A stretch of DNA of 26,787 nt from Eubacteriales bacterium (GCA_030533315.1 JAUNJL010000031.1:1-26787), one strand, 5' to 3'. Positions 8,142 through 15,732 are shown, counted from the stretch's first letter. Notes: generated by a model from the letters alone, not told the origin. Numbers and translations: made by a program.

Positions 8142-8245
8142 GCTCTCGTCCACAATATCTGGTACCAGTTTCCCCAAAAGATGCGACATTTTGTATTTGC
8201 TTCTGAAACCTTCCGTATTTGCCGGTTTTTTGACGAAAAAAGGAT

Positions 8246-8274
8246 TTGATTTTATGACAATTTCCAAGTATACT
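8246..8274 (+). promoter_or_regulatory. Probable xerD promoter
   Basis: TTGATT (8246-8251), 17-base spacer, TATACT (8269-8274). The predicted start near 8281 gives a leader of about 100 bases before the xerD ATG. Upstream, the spoIIM-xerD gap also has a 10-base palindrome CTGGTACCAG (8159-8168) and a direct repeat GTATTTGC (8193-8200, 8215-8222). Confidence 0.6.
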
Positions 8275-8287
8275 GTAACCATTCGGA

Positions 8288-8307
8288 TCCTGCTGAAGGG
8301 AGCAGGA
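8288..8307 (+). repeat. Stem-loop in the xerD leader
   Basis: TCCTGCT (8288-8294) pairs perfectly with AGCAGGA (8301-8307) around a six-base loop, within about 10 bases of the predicted transcription start. A TTTT follows six bases later, so weak termination or 5'-end protection is possible. Confidence 0.5.
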
Positions 8308-8382
8308 CAGTCGTTTTGGGTGAGAGGGGATTCAGGGGCGTTCACGAAGACGAAAATTCACAGGACGGGGAATGAAAAGAGA

Positions 8383-9267
8383 ATGGAAAGAGACATAAGA
8401 GAATTTGTAGGCTATCTGCACAACACGAAAAAAACCTCACACAATACGGAAATCTCTTATCAGCGCGACCTGAAAAAAATGGCCCTTTTTTTGGAGGAGA
8501 GAGGTCTTAAGGAGACCGGGAAGGTCCGGCGGGTGGACCTGGAGGGATATTTGGATTATATGGAGCGGGAAAATCTGGCCCCCTCCACCATATCCAGGAG
8601 CGTGGCTTCGATAAGGGCGTTTTTTCAGTACATGTTTACAGAGAGAAGGATTGAGAGCGATCCGGCGGATCGGCTAAAACCGCCGAAGGTGGAAAAGAAG
8701 GCGCCTCAGATCATGACCGTACAGGAGGTGGACAGCTTTCTGGCCCAGCCGGACGTCCGCACTGCGAAGGGGATCCGGGACAAGGCCATGCTGGAGCTGA
8801 TGTATGCCACCGGTATGCGGGTCAGCGAGCTGCTTCATTTGAACCGGGAGGACGTCAATCTTTCCCTGGGTTATGTGACCTGCCATGAGAGTGGAAAGGA
8901 GAGGGTCATTCCCATTGGGAATGTGTGTCGGGATGCCCTGCTCCTCTATATGGAGGAGGGGCGTCAGGCTTTTGTGAAGGAGGAAGAGGAGCAGAGCCTT
9001 TTTACCAACTGCTCCGGAAGGCCCATGAGCCGTCAGGGTTTCTGGAAGGTGCTGAAGGGCTATGCAAAAAGCGCAGGGATCCAGATGGATATCACGCCCC
9101 ACACCCTGCGCCATTCCTTTGCCGTTCACATGCTCCAAAACGGAGCGGACATCAAAAGCGTTCAGGAGATGTTGGGCCACTCCGACATTTCCACCACGCA
9201 GGTTTATCTGAACAGAAGCATGAATAAGATCCGGGACGTGTACATGAAAGCACATCCCAGGCACTAA
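8383..9267 (+). CDS. xerD: Site-specific tyrosine recombinase XerD
   Basis: XerD, with XerC, resolves chromosome dimers at dif near the terminus. I start at ATG 8383, giving 294 residues, the usual Xer length; the frame is open further upstream but has no family similarity there. The ribosome-binding site is weak (GAAAAGAG). The N-terminal SAM-like core-binding domain covers about 1-95 and the catalytic domain about 105-290. All catalytic residues are visible: Arg146 (TGMRVSEL), Lys172, His240, Arg243 (HTLRH), His266 (LGHSD) and the nucleophile Tyr275. XerC and XerD are hard to separate by sequence; the spoIIM neighbourhood favours XerD. No transposon or phage genes are near, so an integrase role is unlikely. 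Confidence 0.92.
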   Translation: MERDIREFVGYLHNTKKTSHNTEISYQRDLKKMALFLEERGLKETGKVRRVDLEGYLDYMERENLAPSTISRSVASIRAFFQYMFTERRIESDPADRLKPPKVEKKAPQIMTVQEVDSFLAQPDVRTAKGIRDKAMLELMYATGMRVSELLHLNREDVNLSLGYVTCHESGKERVIPIGNVCRDALLLYMEEGRQAFVKEEEEQSLFTNCSGRPMSRQGFWKVLKGYAKSAGIQMDITPHTLRHSFAVHMLQNGADIKSVQEMLGHSDISTTQVYLNRSMNKIRDVYMKAHPRH

Positions 9268-9312
9268 AAAACAGGGTGCGCAGCCTGACTCAGGCCGTGC
9301 ATCCTGTTTTTA
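9266..9312. terminator. Bidirectional terminator between xerD and aroF
   Basis: AAAAACAGGGTGC (9267-9279) pairs with GCATCCTGTTTTT (9299-9311), with an inner GCCTG/CAGGC stem. The A-run and T-run let it serve both converging genes. It begins inside the xerD stop codon. Confidence 0.9.
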
Positions 9313-9315
9313 GAT

Positions 9316-10347
9316 TCAGCACATCTCCGCAATGGTGTGAAGAAGCCTTTCGGTCTCCTCCCAGCCCAGGCAGGGGTCTGTGATGGATTTTCCATATACG
9401 TGATCGCTGCCGATTTTCTGGCAGCCGGGCTCGATGTAGCTTTCGATCATAAAGCCCTTGACCAACCGGCAAATATCTGGATCCACCTGACGGCTGTGAA
9501 GAACCTCCGAGGCGATACGGACCTGCTGCTCATACTGCTTGTTGGAATTGGAATGGTTGGTGTCTACGATGGTGGCCATGTTCTTTAAGCCCTTGGCCGC
9601 ATACTTCTCGTAGAGAAGGCGCAGATCCTCATAGTGATAATTGGGGATGGCCTCCCCGTGCTTGTTGACGGCGCCCCGGAGAATGGTGTGCGCAAGCTCG
9701 TTTCCGCTTGTCTCCACCTCCCAGCTCCGATAAATGAAACGATGGGCTCCCTGGGCGGCCACCACAGAATTGAGCATCACGCTGAAATCGCCGCTGGTGG
9801 GATTCTTCATACCTGCGGGAACGTCCATGCCGCTGACCGTAAGGCGGTGCTGCTGATCCTCCACGGAACGGGCCCCCACTGCCACGTAGGAGAGGATGTC
9901 TGAAAGATAGCGGTAATTTTCCGGGTAAAGCATTTCGTCGGCGCAGGTAAAACCGCTTTCCTCAATGGCCCGGATGTGCATTTTGCGGATGGCCACAAGG
10001 CCGGCCAGCAGGTTCGGCTTTTTTTCGGGATCCGGCTGGTGGACCATGCCCTTGTAGCCCTCTCCCGTGGTACGGGGCTTGTTGGTGTAAACCCTGGGGA
10101 TGATCAGGACCTTGTCAGCGATCTGCTCCTGAACCTTCCGCAGACGCTGGAGATAATCACAGACAGCGTCCTCGTTGTCGGCGGAGCAGGGGCCGATGAT
10201 GGCCAGGAACTTGTTGGATTTTCCGGTAAAGACGTCCCGGATCTCCTGATCCCGCTCCTTCTTTAAGACCTTGATACTGGCGCTGATGGGATACTGGTTG
10301 CGGATCTCCTCAGGGGTAGGTAATTTTTTTATAAACTCAAAGCTCAT
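9316..10347 (-). CDS. aroF: 3-deoxy-7-phosphoheptulonate (DAHP) synthase, class I
   Basis: This enzyme condenses phosphoenolpyruvate with erythrose-4-phosphate, the first step of aromatic amino acid synthesis. I start at the ATG at 10347, seven bases after AAAGGAG; the 13 extra upstream codons lack family similarity. The 343-residue product shows the AroFGH-type core: GPCSADNEDAV, the metal/PEP-binding block KPRTT(GEGYKGM), the SVEDQQHR region, AGMKNPTSGD, and late ESYIEPGCQ...GKSITDPCLGWEET. It is the E. coli-like type rather than the Bacillus AroA fused to chorismate mutase. No regulatory domain is fused. Which aromatic amino acid inhibits it cannot be read from the sequence. It has its own promoter and a leader of about 160 bases. 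Confidence 0.95.
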   Translation of the reverse strand: MSFEFIKKLPTPEEIRNQYPISASIKVLKKERDQEIRDVFTGKSNKFLAIIGPCSADNEDAVCDYLQRLRKVQEQIADKVLIIPRVYTNKPRTTGEGYKGMVHQPDPEKKPNLLAGLVAIRKMHIRAIEESGFTCADEMLYPENYRYLSDILSYVAVGARSVEDQQHRLTVSGMDVPAGMKNPTSGDFSVMLNSVVAAQGAHRFIYRSWEVETSGNELAHTILRGAVNKHGEAIPNYHYEDLRLLYEKYAAKGLKNMATIVDTNHSNSNKQYEQQVRIASEVLHSRQVDPDICRLVKGFMIESYIEPGCQKIGSDHVYGKSITDPCLGWEETERLLHTIAEMC

Positions 10348-10411
10348 GTTTTTTCTCCTTTGCGATTCTGACGTAATTCTATGCAAGGCGGATTTCGTCT
10401 CGCAGTCTGCA

Positions 10412-10452
10412 CCATGGTCTTAAACCGGTGATGCTTTGCGGTTTGGCCATGG
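10412..10452 (-). repeat. Two-tier stem-loop in the aroF leader
   Basis: Outer CCATGG/CCATGG arms (10412-10417, 10447-10452) and inner AAACCG/CGGTTT arms (10422-10427, 10439-10444) close an 11-base loop. The structure sits about 65 bases upstream of the aroF start, in transcribed leader. No T-box motif or run of aromatic codons was found. Confidence 0.5.
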
Positions 10453-10515
10453 AAGCATATCGCAGGGAGCAATCCGGTATCATAATAGTCAACATTTTTT
10501 CGACCAACACATCGT

Positions 10516-10544
10516 ATTATACGCCATCCCGGGGAAAATGTCGA
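10516..10544 (-). promoter_or_regulatory. aroF promoter
   Basis: Read on the minus strand: TCGACA (10544-10539), 17-base spacer, TATAAT (10521-10516). A second, weaker candidate, TTGGTC-17-TATGAT (10507-10479), lies downstream. The first leaves a leader of about 160 nucleotides. Confidence 0.7.
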
Positions 10545-10555
10545 TAGAAAATTAC

Positions 10556-10572
10556 AGAAAGGCCGGCTTTCT
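10556..10572 (-). terminator. Possible terminator of the SpoVB-like gene
   Basis: AGAAAG and CTTTCT arms (10556-10561, 10567-10572) flank GCCGG. On the minus strand the hairpin is followed by GTAATTTTC. The stem begins in the stop codon of the flippase gene and lies 11 bases before the aroF -35 element. The T-run is short, so this is tentative. Confidence 0.4.
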
Positions 10573-11896
10573 AGGAGGAGGTTCTGCCCCTTCGGCGCAT
10601 CAGGGTGAACAGGTGGAGGGAGGAAAGGAGAAGCTCCCCCATCAGCATTCCATAAAAATATCCGCGGATCCCTATTTGGGGGATGGAAAAGAGGACGAAG
10701 GAGATCCGTACCAGGATACCGGCGACGTTGTGGAGAAGACAGGCGTTTTGCCGGCCCAGGCCGTTCAGGATGCTGGCCAGGGCGGTGTTCATGTAGAGGA
10801 AGGGGCAGATAAAGGCGAGGGTGCGGATATAGACGCCGGCGGTGGGGCTTTTGAAAAGCAGGACGCCTAAAAATCTTCCGGTAAGGAGGAAGAACAAGGT
10901 GCAGGAGGCGCCGAAGAAAAAGCAAAGCTGGGAGGTGCGGCTGATCACGTAGGAGATTCTTTGATTTTTTCCCAGGCTGTCAAGCTGGGCCACCGAGGGC
11001 ATGAGCATGACGGAGGCAGAATTGGTGATGGTGGATGGGAACAGGATCAAAGGCAGGGCCATTCCTGTAAAGACGCCGTAGATGCCAAGGGCCTGCTTTT
11101 GATCCAGACCAGAGGCCAGGAGCTGCTGAGGGATCATGATCACCTCCATGCTTCCCAAAAGCGTGACCAGAAGGCGGTTCAGGCCGTGAGGGAGGGCGGT
11201 GGATGCCATGGTGCGCCAATGGGTGAAAGCGCCCTTTTGGGTAAACAGGGGAAGGGGGCGGGCTTTCATGTGGAAACCCAGGGCCAGAAGGCTGGCGGCG
11301 CAGGCAGCCACCTCCCCGGCCAGAGTGCCGCCGGCGGCGATGATGGGGGTGAGAGGCTTTTTTTCTGAAAGGAGGATGAGAAAAATGAGGTAGCTGCTTC
11401 CTACCCGTACAGCCTGCTCCAGCAGCTGGATGGCGCTTGGCAGGACGGTTTCCTTTCGGGAATAATAGTAGCTGTTGATGCAGTTGTGAAGGGCGCTCAG
11501 GGGAAAACTGAGGGCCAGAAGCCGGACGAGGGGCTGGGTGAGGGGCTCTTTTAAAATTTCTCCGGCAAAAAAATCAGAATGGCGGAAAAGAAGGAAGGAG
11601 AGCAGGAGGGAAGAAAACAAGGAGGTGGCACAGCCCAGGAAAAAATGCTCCCGGGCCTGGTCCTCTTTTCCCACGGCCAGCAGGGAGGCGCAGAGCCGGG
11701 ATATGGCCGCCTGCATTCCTGCGGCGGTCACCGCCAGAGCCAAAGCCTGGAGAGGCATGGTGAGCTGATATAGGCCCATGCCCTGAGCACCAATGGTGTG
11801 AGAGAGGAATATCCTATAGAAGAAACCGATGAACCGGCTGAAAAGACCGGTGAAGGCCAGGATCAGAGTCCCTTTTAAAAAATGGTTTTTTGACAT
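10571..11896 (-). CDS. SpoVB-like MOP-family flippase
   Basis: This is a polytopic membrane protein of the MATE/MOP flippase superfamily, which moves lipid-linked sugars or related substrates across the membrane. SpoVB of Bacillus, needed for spore cortex formation, is the nearest named family. I start at ATG 11896 (MSKNHFLKGTLILAFTGLFSR), giving 441 residues; a 29-codon upstream extension lacks similarity and the ribosome-binding site here is weak. The N-terminal motif FLKGTLIL...FSRFIGFFYRIFLSHTIGAQGMGLYQL is the SpoVB/MurJ-like signature. About 12-14 hydrophobic segments follow, and the C-terminus is short and basic (RRRGRTSS). At 441 residues it is shorter than Bacillus SpoVB (about 518). 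A sporulation role fits its neighbourhood but is not proven; a cell-wall or polysaccharide role is the alternative. Confidence 0.8.
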   Translation of the reverse strand: MSKNHFLKGTLILAFTGLFSRFIGFFYRIFLSHTIGAQGMGLYQLTMPLQALALAVTAAGMQAAISRLCASLLAVGKEDQAREHFFLGCATSLFSSLLLSFLLFRHSDFFAGEILKEPLTQPLVRLLALSFPLSALHNCINSYYYSRKETVLPSAIQLLEQAVRVGSSYLIFLILLSEKKPLTPIIAAGGTLAGEVAACAASLLALGFHMKARPLPLFTQKGAFTHWRTMASTALPHGLNRLLVTLLGSMEVIMIPQQLLASGLDQKQALGIYGVFTGMALPLILFPSTITNSASVMLMPSVAQLDSLGKNQRISYVISRTSQLCFFFGASCTLFFLLTGRFLGVLLFKSPTAGVYIRTLAFICPFLYMNTALASILNGLGRQNACLLHNVAGILVRISFVLFSIPQIGIRGYFYGMLMGELLLSSLHLFTLMRRRGRTSS

Positions 11897-11939
11897 GGGC
11901 GCCCCACAGCCTTTTTGCCAATATATGAGAAAAAATACC

Positions 11940-11992
11940 TTGACAGAACGAAAAATATCTGGTAATGTATTTACGAAATCCAAGTAAAATAC
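11940..11992 (+). promoter_or_regulatory. iscR promoter with candidate Rrf2 operator
   Basis: TTGACA (11940-11945), 17-base spacer, TAATGT (11963-11968) with an upstream TG (extended -10). A dyad GTATTT (11967-11972) and AAATAC (11987-11992) with 14 bases between overlaps the -10 and the expected start site. This is a reasonable place for autoregulation by the Rrf2 protein; the operator assignment is inference. Confidence 0.55.
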
Positions 11993-12018
11993 TGGGAATT
12001 AAAAACGGAGGTGACGGG

Positions 12019-12498
12019 ATGAAACTTTCAACCAGAGCGATTTACGGCCTTCGGGCATTGATAGATTTAGGCTTGTACAGTGAGACGGAGGCCGTTTCCA
12101 TACAGAGCATCGCAAACCGCCAGGGGATTTCCGTTGGGTATCTGGAGCAGCTGATGGCTCTTCTGAAAAAGGCTGGGCTTGTGAAAAGTATACGGGGAGC
12201 CTGCGGTGGTTACCGTCTTGGAAAGCCGGCGGCGGAGGTTTCCGTGGGAGATATTTTGAGAGTGCTGGAGGGAAGCCTTGAGGCGGTGGTCTGCCCCGGA
12301 AACGAAGGAGAGGGCAGATGCAATGGCTCGGAGAGCTGTGTTGCAAAGGCGGTGTGGAAGAGGATCAACGATGGGATCACTGACGCCGTGGACACCATGA
12401 TGCTGGATGAGCTGGTGGAGGAAAACCGAAGGGTACAACGGAAAAACGAAAGCAGCGGTGAGCCGGGGCAGATTCCTGACTGCCGAAAGAGTTTATAA
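12019..12498 (+). CDS. iscR: Rrf2-family Fe-S regulator, IscR-like
   Basis: IscR-type Rrf2 regulators sense Fe-S cluster supply and control the cluster assembly genes behind them. Start ATG 12019 follows GGAGGTGA by seven bases (159 residues). The N-terminal winged helix (about 1-70) is clear: MKLSTRAIYGLRAL, the recognition helix ISVGYLEQLMALLKKAGLVKS and the wing RGACGGYRLGKP. Three cysteines, Cys92, Cys101 and Cys107, form a C-x8-C-x5-C cluster-binding candidate; the more usual spacing is C-x5 to x7-C-x5-C, so the first loop is slightly long. It is first in an iscR-iscS-iscU operon, with iscS starting 17 bases after it. The C-terminal 25 residues are polar and probably disordered. Confidence 0.9.
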   Translation: MKLSTRAIYGLRALIDLGLYSETEAVSIQSIANRQGISVGYLEQLMALLKKAGLVKSIRGACGGYRLGKPAAEVSVGDILRVLEGSLEAVVCPGNEGEGRCNGSESCVAKAVWKRINDGITDAVDTMMLDELVEENRRVQRKNESSGEPGQIPDCRKSL

Positions 12499-12515
12499 AT
12501 TAGGAGGACAAGGAA

Positions 12516-13706
12516 ATGGAGAAAATGATATATCTGGACAATGCGGCGACCACAAGGACCGCCCCGGAGGTGGTGGAGGCCATGCTTCCCTACTTCACGG
12601 AGTTGTACGGAAATCCTTCCAGTGTTTATGATTTTGCAGGGAAAAGCAAGGCTGCGGTGACAAAGGCCAGAGAGAAGATCGCAGCTGTGCTGGGGGCAAA
12701 AAAAGAAGAGATTTATTTTACCGCAGGGGGAACGGAGTCGGACAACTGGGCTTTGAAGACCACCTTTGAGGCGTATAAGTCAAAAGGAAATCATATCATC
12801 ACCACGAAGATCGAGCACCACGCCGTGCTCCATACCTGTGCCTATTTGGAGAAGGAGCGGGGGGCGAGAGTGACTTATTTGGATGTGGACGAGAATGGTG
12901 TTGTGAAGCTGGATGAGCTGGAGAAGGCCATCACACCGGAGACCATCCTGATCTCCATCATGTTTGCCAATAATGAGATCGGTTCTGTGCAGCCGATCCA
13001 GGAGATCGGCAGGATCGCCAGGGAGCATGGCATTCTTTTTCACACGGATGCTGTGCAGGCCTTTGGACAGCTTCCCATCAACGTGGATGACATGGGGATC
13101 GACATGCTCAGCTCCAGCAGCCACAAGCTGAACGGTCCCAAGGGGGTCGGATTTTTGTACATCCGAAAGGGCGTCAAAAGCCGCAGCCTGATCCATGGCG
13201 GCGCTCAGGAGAGAAAGCGCCGGGCAGGCACGGAGAATGTTCCGGGGATCGTGGGGTATGGGGTCGCCGTAGAGAGGGCGGCAGCCACCATGGAGGCCCG
13301 TACGGAAAAGGAGATCCAGGTGAGGGATCATCTGATCCAGAGGATCACCACGGAGATCCCCTATGTGAAGCTGAACGGCCATAGGACCGATCGTCTTCCT
13401 AACAACGTAAACGTCAGTTTCCGGTTTGTGGAGGGAGAATCCCTTCTTCTTATGCTGGATGGCTTTGGGATCTGCGCTTCCAGCGGTTCGGCCTGTACAT
13501 CGGGCTCCCTGGATCCCTCTCACGTGCTTCTGGCCATCGGGCTTCCTCATGAGATCGCCCATGGTTCTCTCCGGCTGACGTTAAGCGAGGAGACGACCAT
13601 GGAGGAGGCGGATTTCGTGGTGGATAAGCTGAAGGACGTCGTGGCGAGTCTGAGAAGCATGTCTCCTCTCTATGAGGACTTTATGAAAAAGCAGAACCGC
13701 CAGTAA
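12516..13706 (+). CDS. iscS: Cysteine desulfurase (NifS/IscS class)
   Basis: This PLP enzyme removes sulfur from L-cysteine and hands it as a persulfide to the IscU scaffold. It opens with the class V aminotransferase signature YLDNAATTRTAPEVVEAM. The PLP-binding Lys204 is in SSSHKLNGPKG; the His of TKIEHHAVL and the Asp/Gln of HTDAVQAFG bind the cofactor. The catalytic Cys327 is in the loop SSGSACTSG, whose length marks group I (NifS/IscS) rather than SufS. The product is 396 residues. The AGGAGG site is eight bases before ATG. It is the middle gene of the iscR-iscS-iscU set. Clostridial annotations use both nifS and iscS; no nitrogen-fixation genes are present, so a general Fe-S role is more likely. 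Confidence 0.95.
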   Translation: MEKMIYLDNAATTRTAPEVVEAMLPYFTELYGNPSSVYDFAGKSKAAVTKAREKIAAVLGAKKEEIYFTAGGTESDNWALKTTFEAYKSKGNHIITTKIEHHAVLHTCAYLEKERGARVTYLDVDENGVVKLDELEKAITPETILISIMFANNEIGSVQPIQEIGRIAREHGILFHTDAVQAFGQLPINVDDMGIDMLSSSSHKLNGPKGVGFLYIRKGVKSRSLIHGGAQERKRRAGTENVPGIVGYGVAVERAAATMEARTEKEIQVRDHLIQRITTEIPYVKLNGHRTDRLPNNVNVSFRFVEGESLLLMLDGFGICASSGSACTSGSLDPSHVLLAIGLPHEIAHGSLRLTLSEETTMEEADFVVDKLKDVVASLRSMSPLYEDFMKKQNRQ

Positions 13707-13788
13707 AGGAAATCTAAAGATAAATACCAGGAGGAAACACCAAAGGCATACCATGATGCCCAAAAAACACGGGCAAGAAGGAGGAAAT

Positions 13789-14235
13789 ATGTACAGCGAT
13801 AAGGTTATGGATCATTTCCAGCATCCCCGCAATGTTGGAGAAATCGAAAATGCAAGCGGAGTAGGAACAGTAGGGAACGCAAAATGCGGCGATATCATGC
13901 GTATTTTCCTGGACATTGACGATGAGACTCACATCATCCGGGACTGTAAGTTCAAGACCTTTGGCTGCGGCGCTGCCGTTGCCACCAGCAGCATGGCCAC
14001 GGAGATGGTCATGGGAAAAACCATCGAGGAAGCCATGAAGGTGACGAACAAGGCCGTGATGGAGGCTCTGGACGGACTTCCTCCAGTGAAGGTACACTGT
14101 TCTCTTCTGGCCGAGGAAGCTATTCATGCAGCCCTGTGGGATTATGCAGAAAAGAACCACATTGTCATTGAAGGCCTGGAAAAGCCGAAATCGGACATTC
14201 ACGAGGGTGAGGAAGAGGAAGAAGAGGAATATTGA
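13789..14235 (+). CDS. iscU: Fe-S cluster scaffold protein IscU/NifU-N
   Basis: IscU receives sulfur from IscS and iron, builds a [2Fe-2S] or [4Fe-4S] cluster and passes it on. I start at ATG 13789 (MYSDKVMDHFQHPRN), four bases after AAGGAGG; the 12 codons upstream lack similarity. The 148-residue product shows the three cluster ligands Cys33, Cys60 and Cys104 and the neighbouring Asp35 (CGD), all conserved. It is a stand-alone N-terminal domain without the NifU ferredoxin or Nfu domains. The C-terminus is unusual: a run of seven Glu before the last Tyr. An 82-base gap separates it from iscS. A terminator follows, so the operon ends here; mnmA, often next in Firmicutes, is absent. Confidence 0.94.
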   Translation: MYSDKVMDHFQHPRNVGEIENASGVGTVGNAKCGDIMRIFLDIDDETHIIRDCKFKTFGCGAAVATSSMATEMVMGKTIEEAMKVTNKAVMEALDGLPPVKVHCSLLAEEAIHAALWDYAEKNHIVIEGLEKPKSDIHEGEEEEEEEY

Positions 14236-14295
14236 TCATATTTTTGCTGAGAGACAGATACACGGAGTTTCGTAATTGGATCTCAGACTGAAAGA

Positions 14296-14318
14296 CCCAG
14301 GCATTTGCCTGGGCTTTT
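14296..14318 (+). terminator. Terminator of the iscR-iscS-iscU operon
   Basis: CCCAGGC (14296-14302), loop ATTT, GCCTGGG (14307-14313), then CTTTT. Upstream AAAGA gives it some activity on the other strand, facing the converging acyltransferase gene. Confidence 0.85.
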
Positions 14319-14408
14319 CGATTCTATAAACGGAGCTTGGAGCTGCAAGGAAAGGAAATGGTATCTGGCTAGGCGAAGGGAAGGATCGGAGATGGTGCGT
14401 CTGAGGAG

Positions 14409-15530
14409 TTATTTTTTGAAGGAGGCGTCCATTTGAGTATAAACGGCAAAAAACTTTTGCCAGCTTTTTGTTTTCATCAGTACGCCCAAAGGCTTTTCCA
14501 CCACCCCATACAGTATGATGGCGATTCCCAGGCTTAGGGCATAGACGGTGAAGCTTCGGATGTATGTATTTGCGATAGTGGCGCACAGGGGAATGATATA
14601 CCAATGGACCAGATAGATTCCAAAGCTTACCCGGCCCATCACGGCAAAGGGCCCGAAGCTCATGAGCCTTGTGACAAGCCCATTGGGATTTAAAAGCAAT
14701 ATCACGATCAGCAGGGCAAAGACGATGGTGCACAGCAGCGGGCGTCTCCAGCCAATATGGTATTCTGCATACTGAGGAGACCAAAGCGAAAGTACCGTGT
14801 GGCATGTGTATATGGGAAAAAGCAAAAGCACAAAGGATATGACATCCAGCAGTGTGCGTAAAGGCTTCGCTTGAAAGACAGCTTCATATTTTGACAGAGC
14901 CCGCCAAAAAAAGGCAAAGGCCATGCCAATGAGATATTGGCCGGTATAGATCAAAGCTGTCCCTTCGTTGTAGGTCATTAGCGACGTAGGAAAGCGAAGC
15001 CTTTTTTTCAAAAGAGCAATGAGCAGCAGCCCGACTCCGGTCAAAAGCAAAGGAAGCTGTCCAAAGCTCTTTTTTCCCGTTTTTTTCTGATGGCCGATGG
15101 ACAGCAGATGAAGCGCCGCACCAAGGAAGGGTGTGAGAAAATACAAAAGCATGGTATTCTGCAGAAACCAGATATGTCCTGTCACATCCTTTAGAAGCAT
15201 AGCGGAGAAAAGCTCTCGGGCTGAGCCTCCGGGGAAGATCATGTAGGAGCAGAGAAGAACGATCCAAAAGGAGGGCATGATCCTGACAATCTTACCTGCA
15301 TAATAAGTGAAAAAGCTCTTGACAGAGGTGAATCGATTCTCGAAAGGATTCTTTGAAAAAGGCGCCGCCGCCATAAAACCAGATACGGCAAAAAAGATGC
15401 AGTTGCCAACGCCTCCCTGCTCCATCACTTGATTGTGGGAAAGCACCACAATGAAGATCGCCCATGCTTTCAGCGTATCAATGGCCGCAACCCGAAGGGA
15501 GGATGAAGACTGTTCTGTTTGTGATAACAT
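14409..15530 (-). CDS. Acyltransferase-3 family membrane protein
   Basis: This is an OafA/YrhL-type integral membrane acyltransferase; such enzymes add acetyl or other acyl groups to cell-surface sugars, peptidoglycan or lipids. The signature begins at residue 17: IDTLKAWAIFIVVLSHN, with the conserved His32. A basic GKIVRIMPSFW block, HIWFLQNTMLLYFLTP and the late SFGIYLVHWYIIP are also family features. About ten membrane helices are visible over 373 residues, with no extracellular SGNH domain. The start at 15530 is fixed by AAAGGAG seven bases upstream. It converges on iscU and has its own promoter. No polysaccharide cluster is nearby, so the substrate is unknown. Its somewhat AT-richer codons and isolation suggest an insertion between older neighbours. 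Confidence 0.88.
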   Translation of the reverse strand: MLSQTEQSSSSLRVAAIDTLKAWAIFIVVLSHNQVMEQGGVGNCIFFAVSGFMAAAPFSKNPFENRFTSVKSFFTYYAGKIVRIMPSFWIVLLCSYMIFPGGSARELFSAMLLKDVTGHIWFLQNTMLLYFLTPFLGAALHLLSIGHQKKTGKKSFGQLPLLLTGVGLLLIALLKKRLRFPTSLMTYNEGTALIYTGQYLIGMAFAFFWRALSKYEAVFQAKPLRTLLDVISFVLLLFPIYTCHTVLSLWSPQYAEYHIGWRRPLLCTIVFALLIVILLLNPNGLVTRLMSFGPFAVMGRVSFGIYLVHWYIIPLCATIANTYIRSFTVYALSLGIAIILYGVVEKPLGVLMKTKSWQKFFAVYTQMDASFKK

Positions 15531-15622
15531 TGTTTTCTCCTTTTCTTCCGTATTTCAGCGTCGGCAGCCTTCGCCGCCAAGGGATCCGGCATACCGCTGG
15601 GCTGATTCCGCTGCTGTAGTTT

Positions 15623-15652
15623 ATTATATATACGGCGGACGTGGGAAGTCAA
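15623..15652 (-). promoter_or_regulatory. Promoter of the acyltransferase gene
   Basis: On the minus strand: TTGACT (15652-15647), 18-base spacer, TATAAT (15628-15623). The leader is about 85 bases. The 280-base gap to the next gene holds only this promoter and the divergent ATPase promoter. Confidence 0.7.
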
Positions 15653-15703
15653 TGACTTTGGAATCATGTGTGCGATGACCTATAGAATCTTTTTTCAGAG
15701 CAG

Positions 15704-15732
15704 TGGATATTTTTTGAAAAAAATGCTATACT
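15704..15732 (+). promoter_or_regulatory. Promoter of the P-type ATPase gene
   Basis: TGGATA (15704-15709), 17-base spacer, TATACT (15727-15732) with an upstream TGC (extended -10). Confidence 0.6.

Noticed and set aside
8191..8382. N-terminal extension of xerD by 64 codons
   Set aside because: The extension covers the promoter and leader hairpin and has no Xer similarity; 294 residues from ATG 8383 equals the family length.
10348..10521. T-box or aromatic leader peptide before aroF
   Set aside because: No T-box core (AGGGUGGNACCGCG), no cluster of Phe, Tyr or Trp codons and no ribosome-binding site for a leader peptide.
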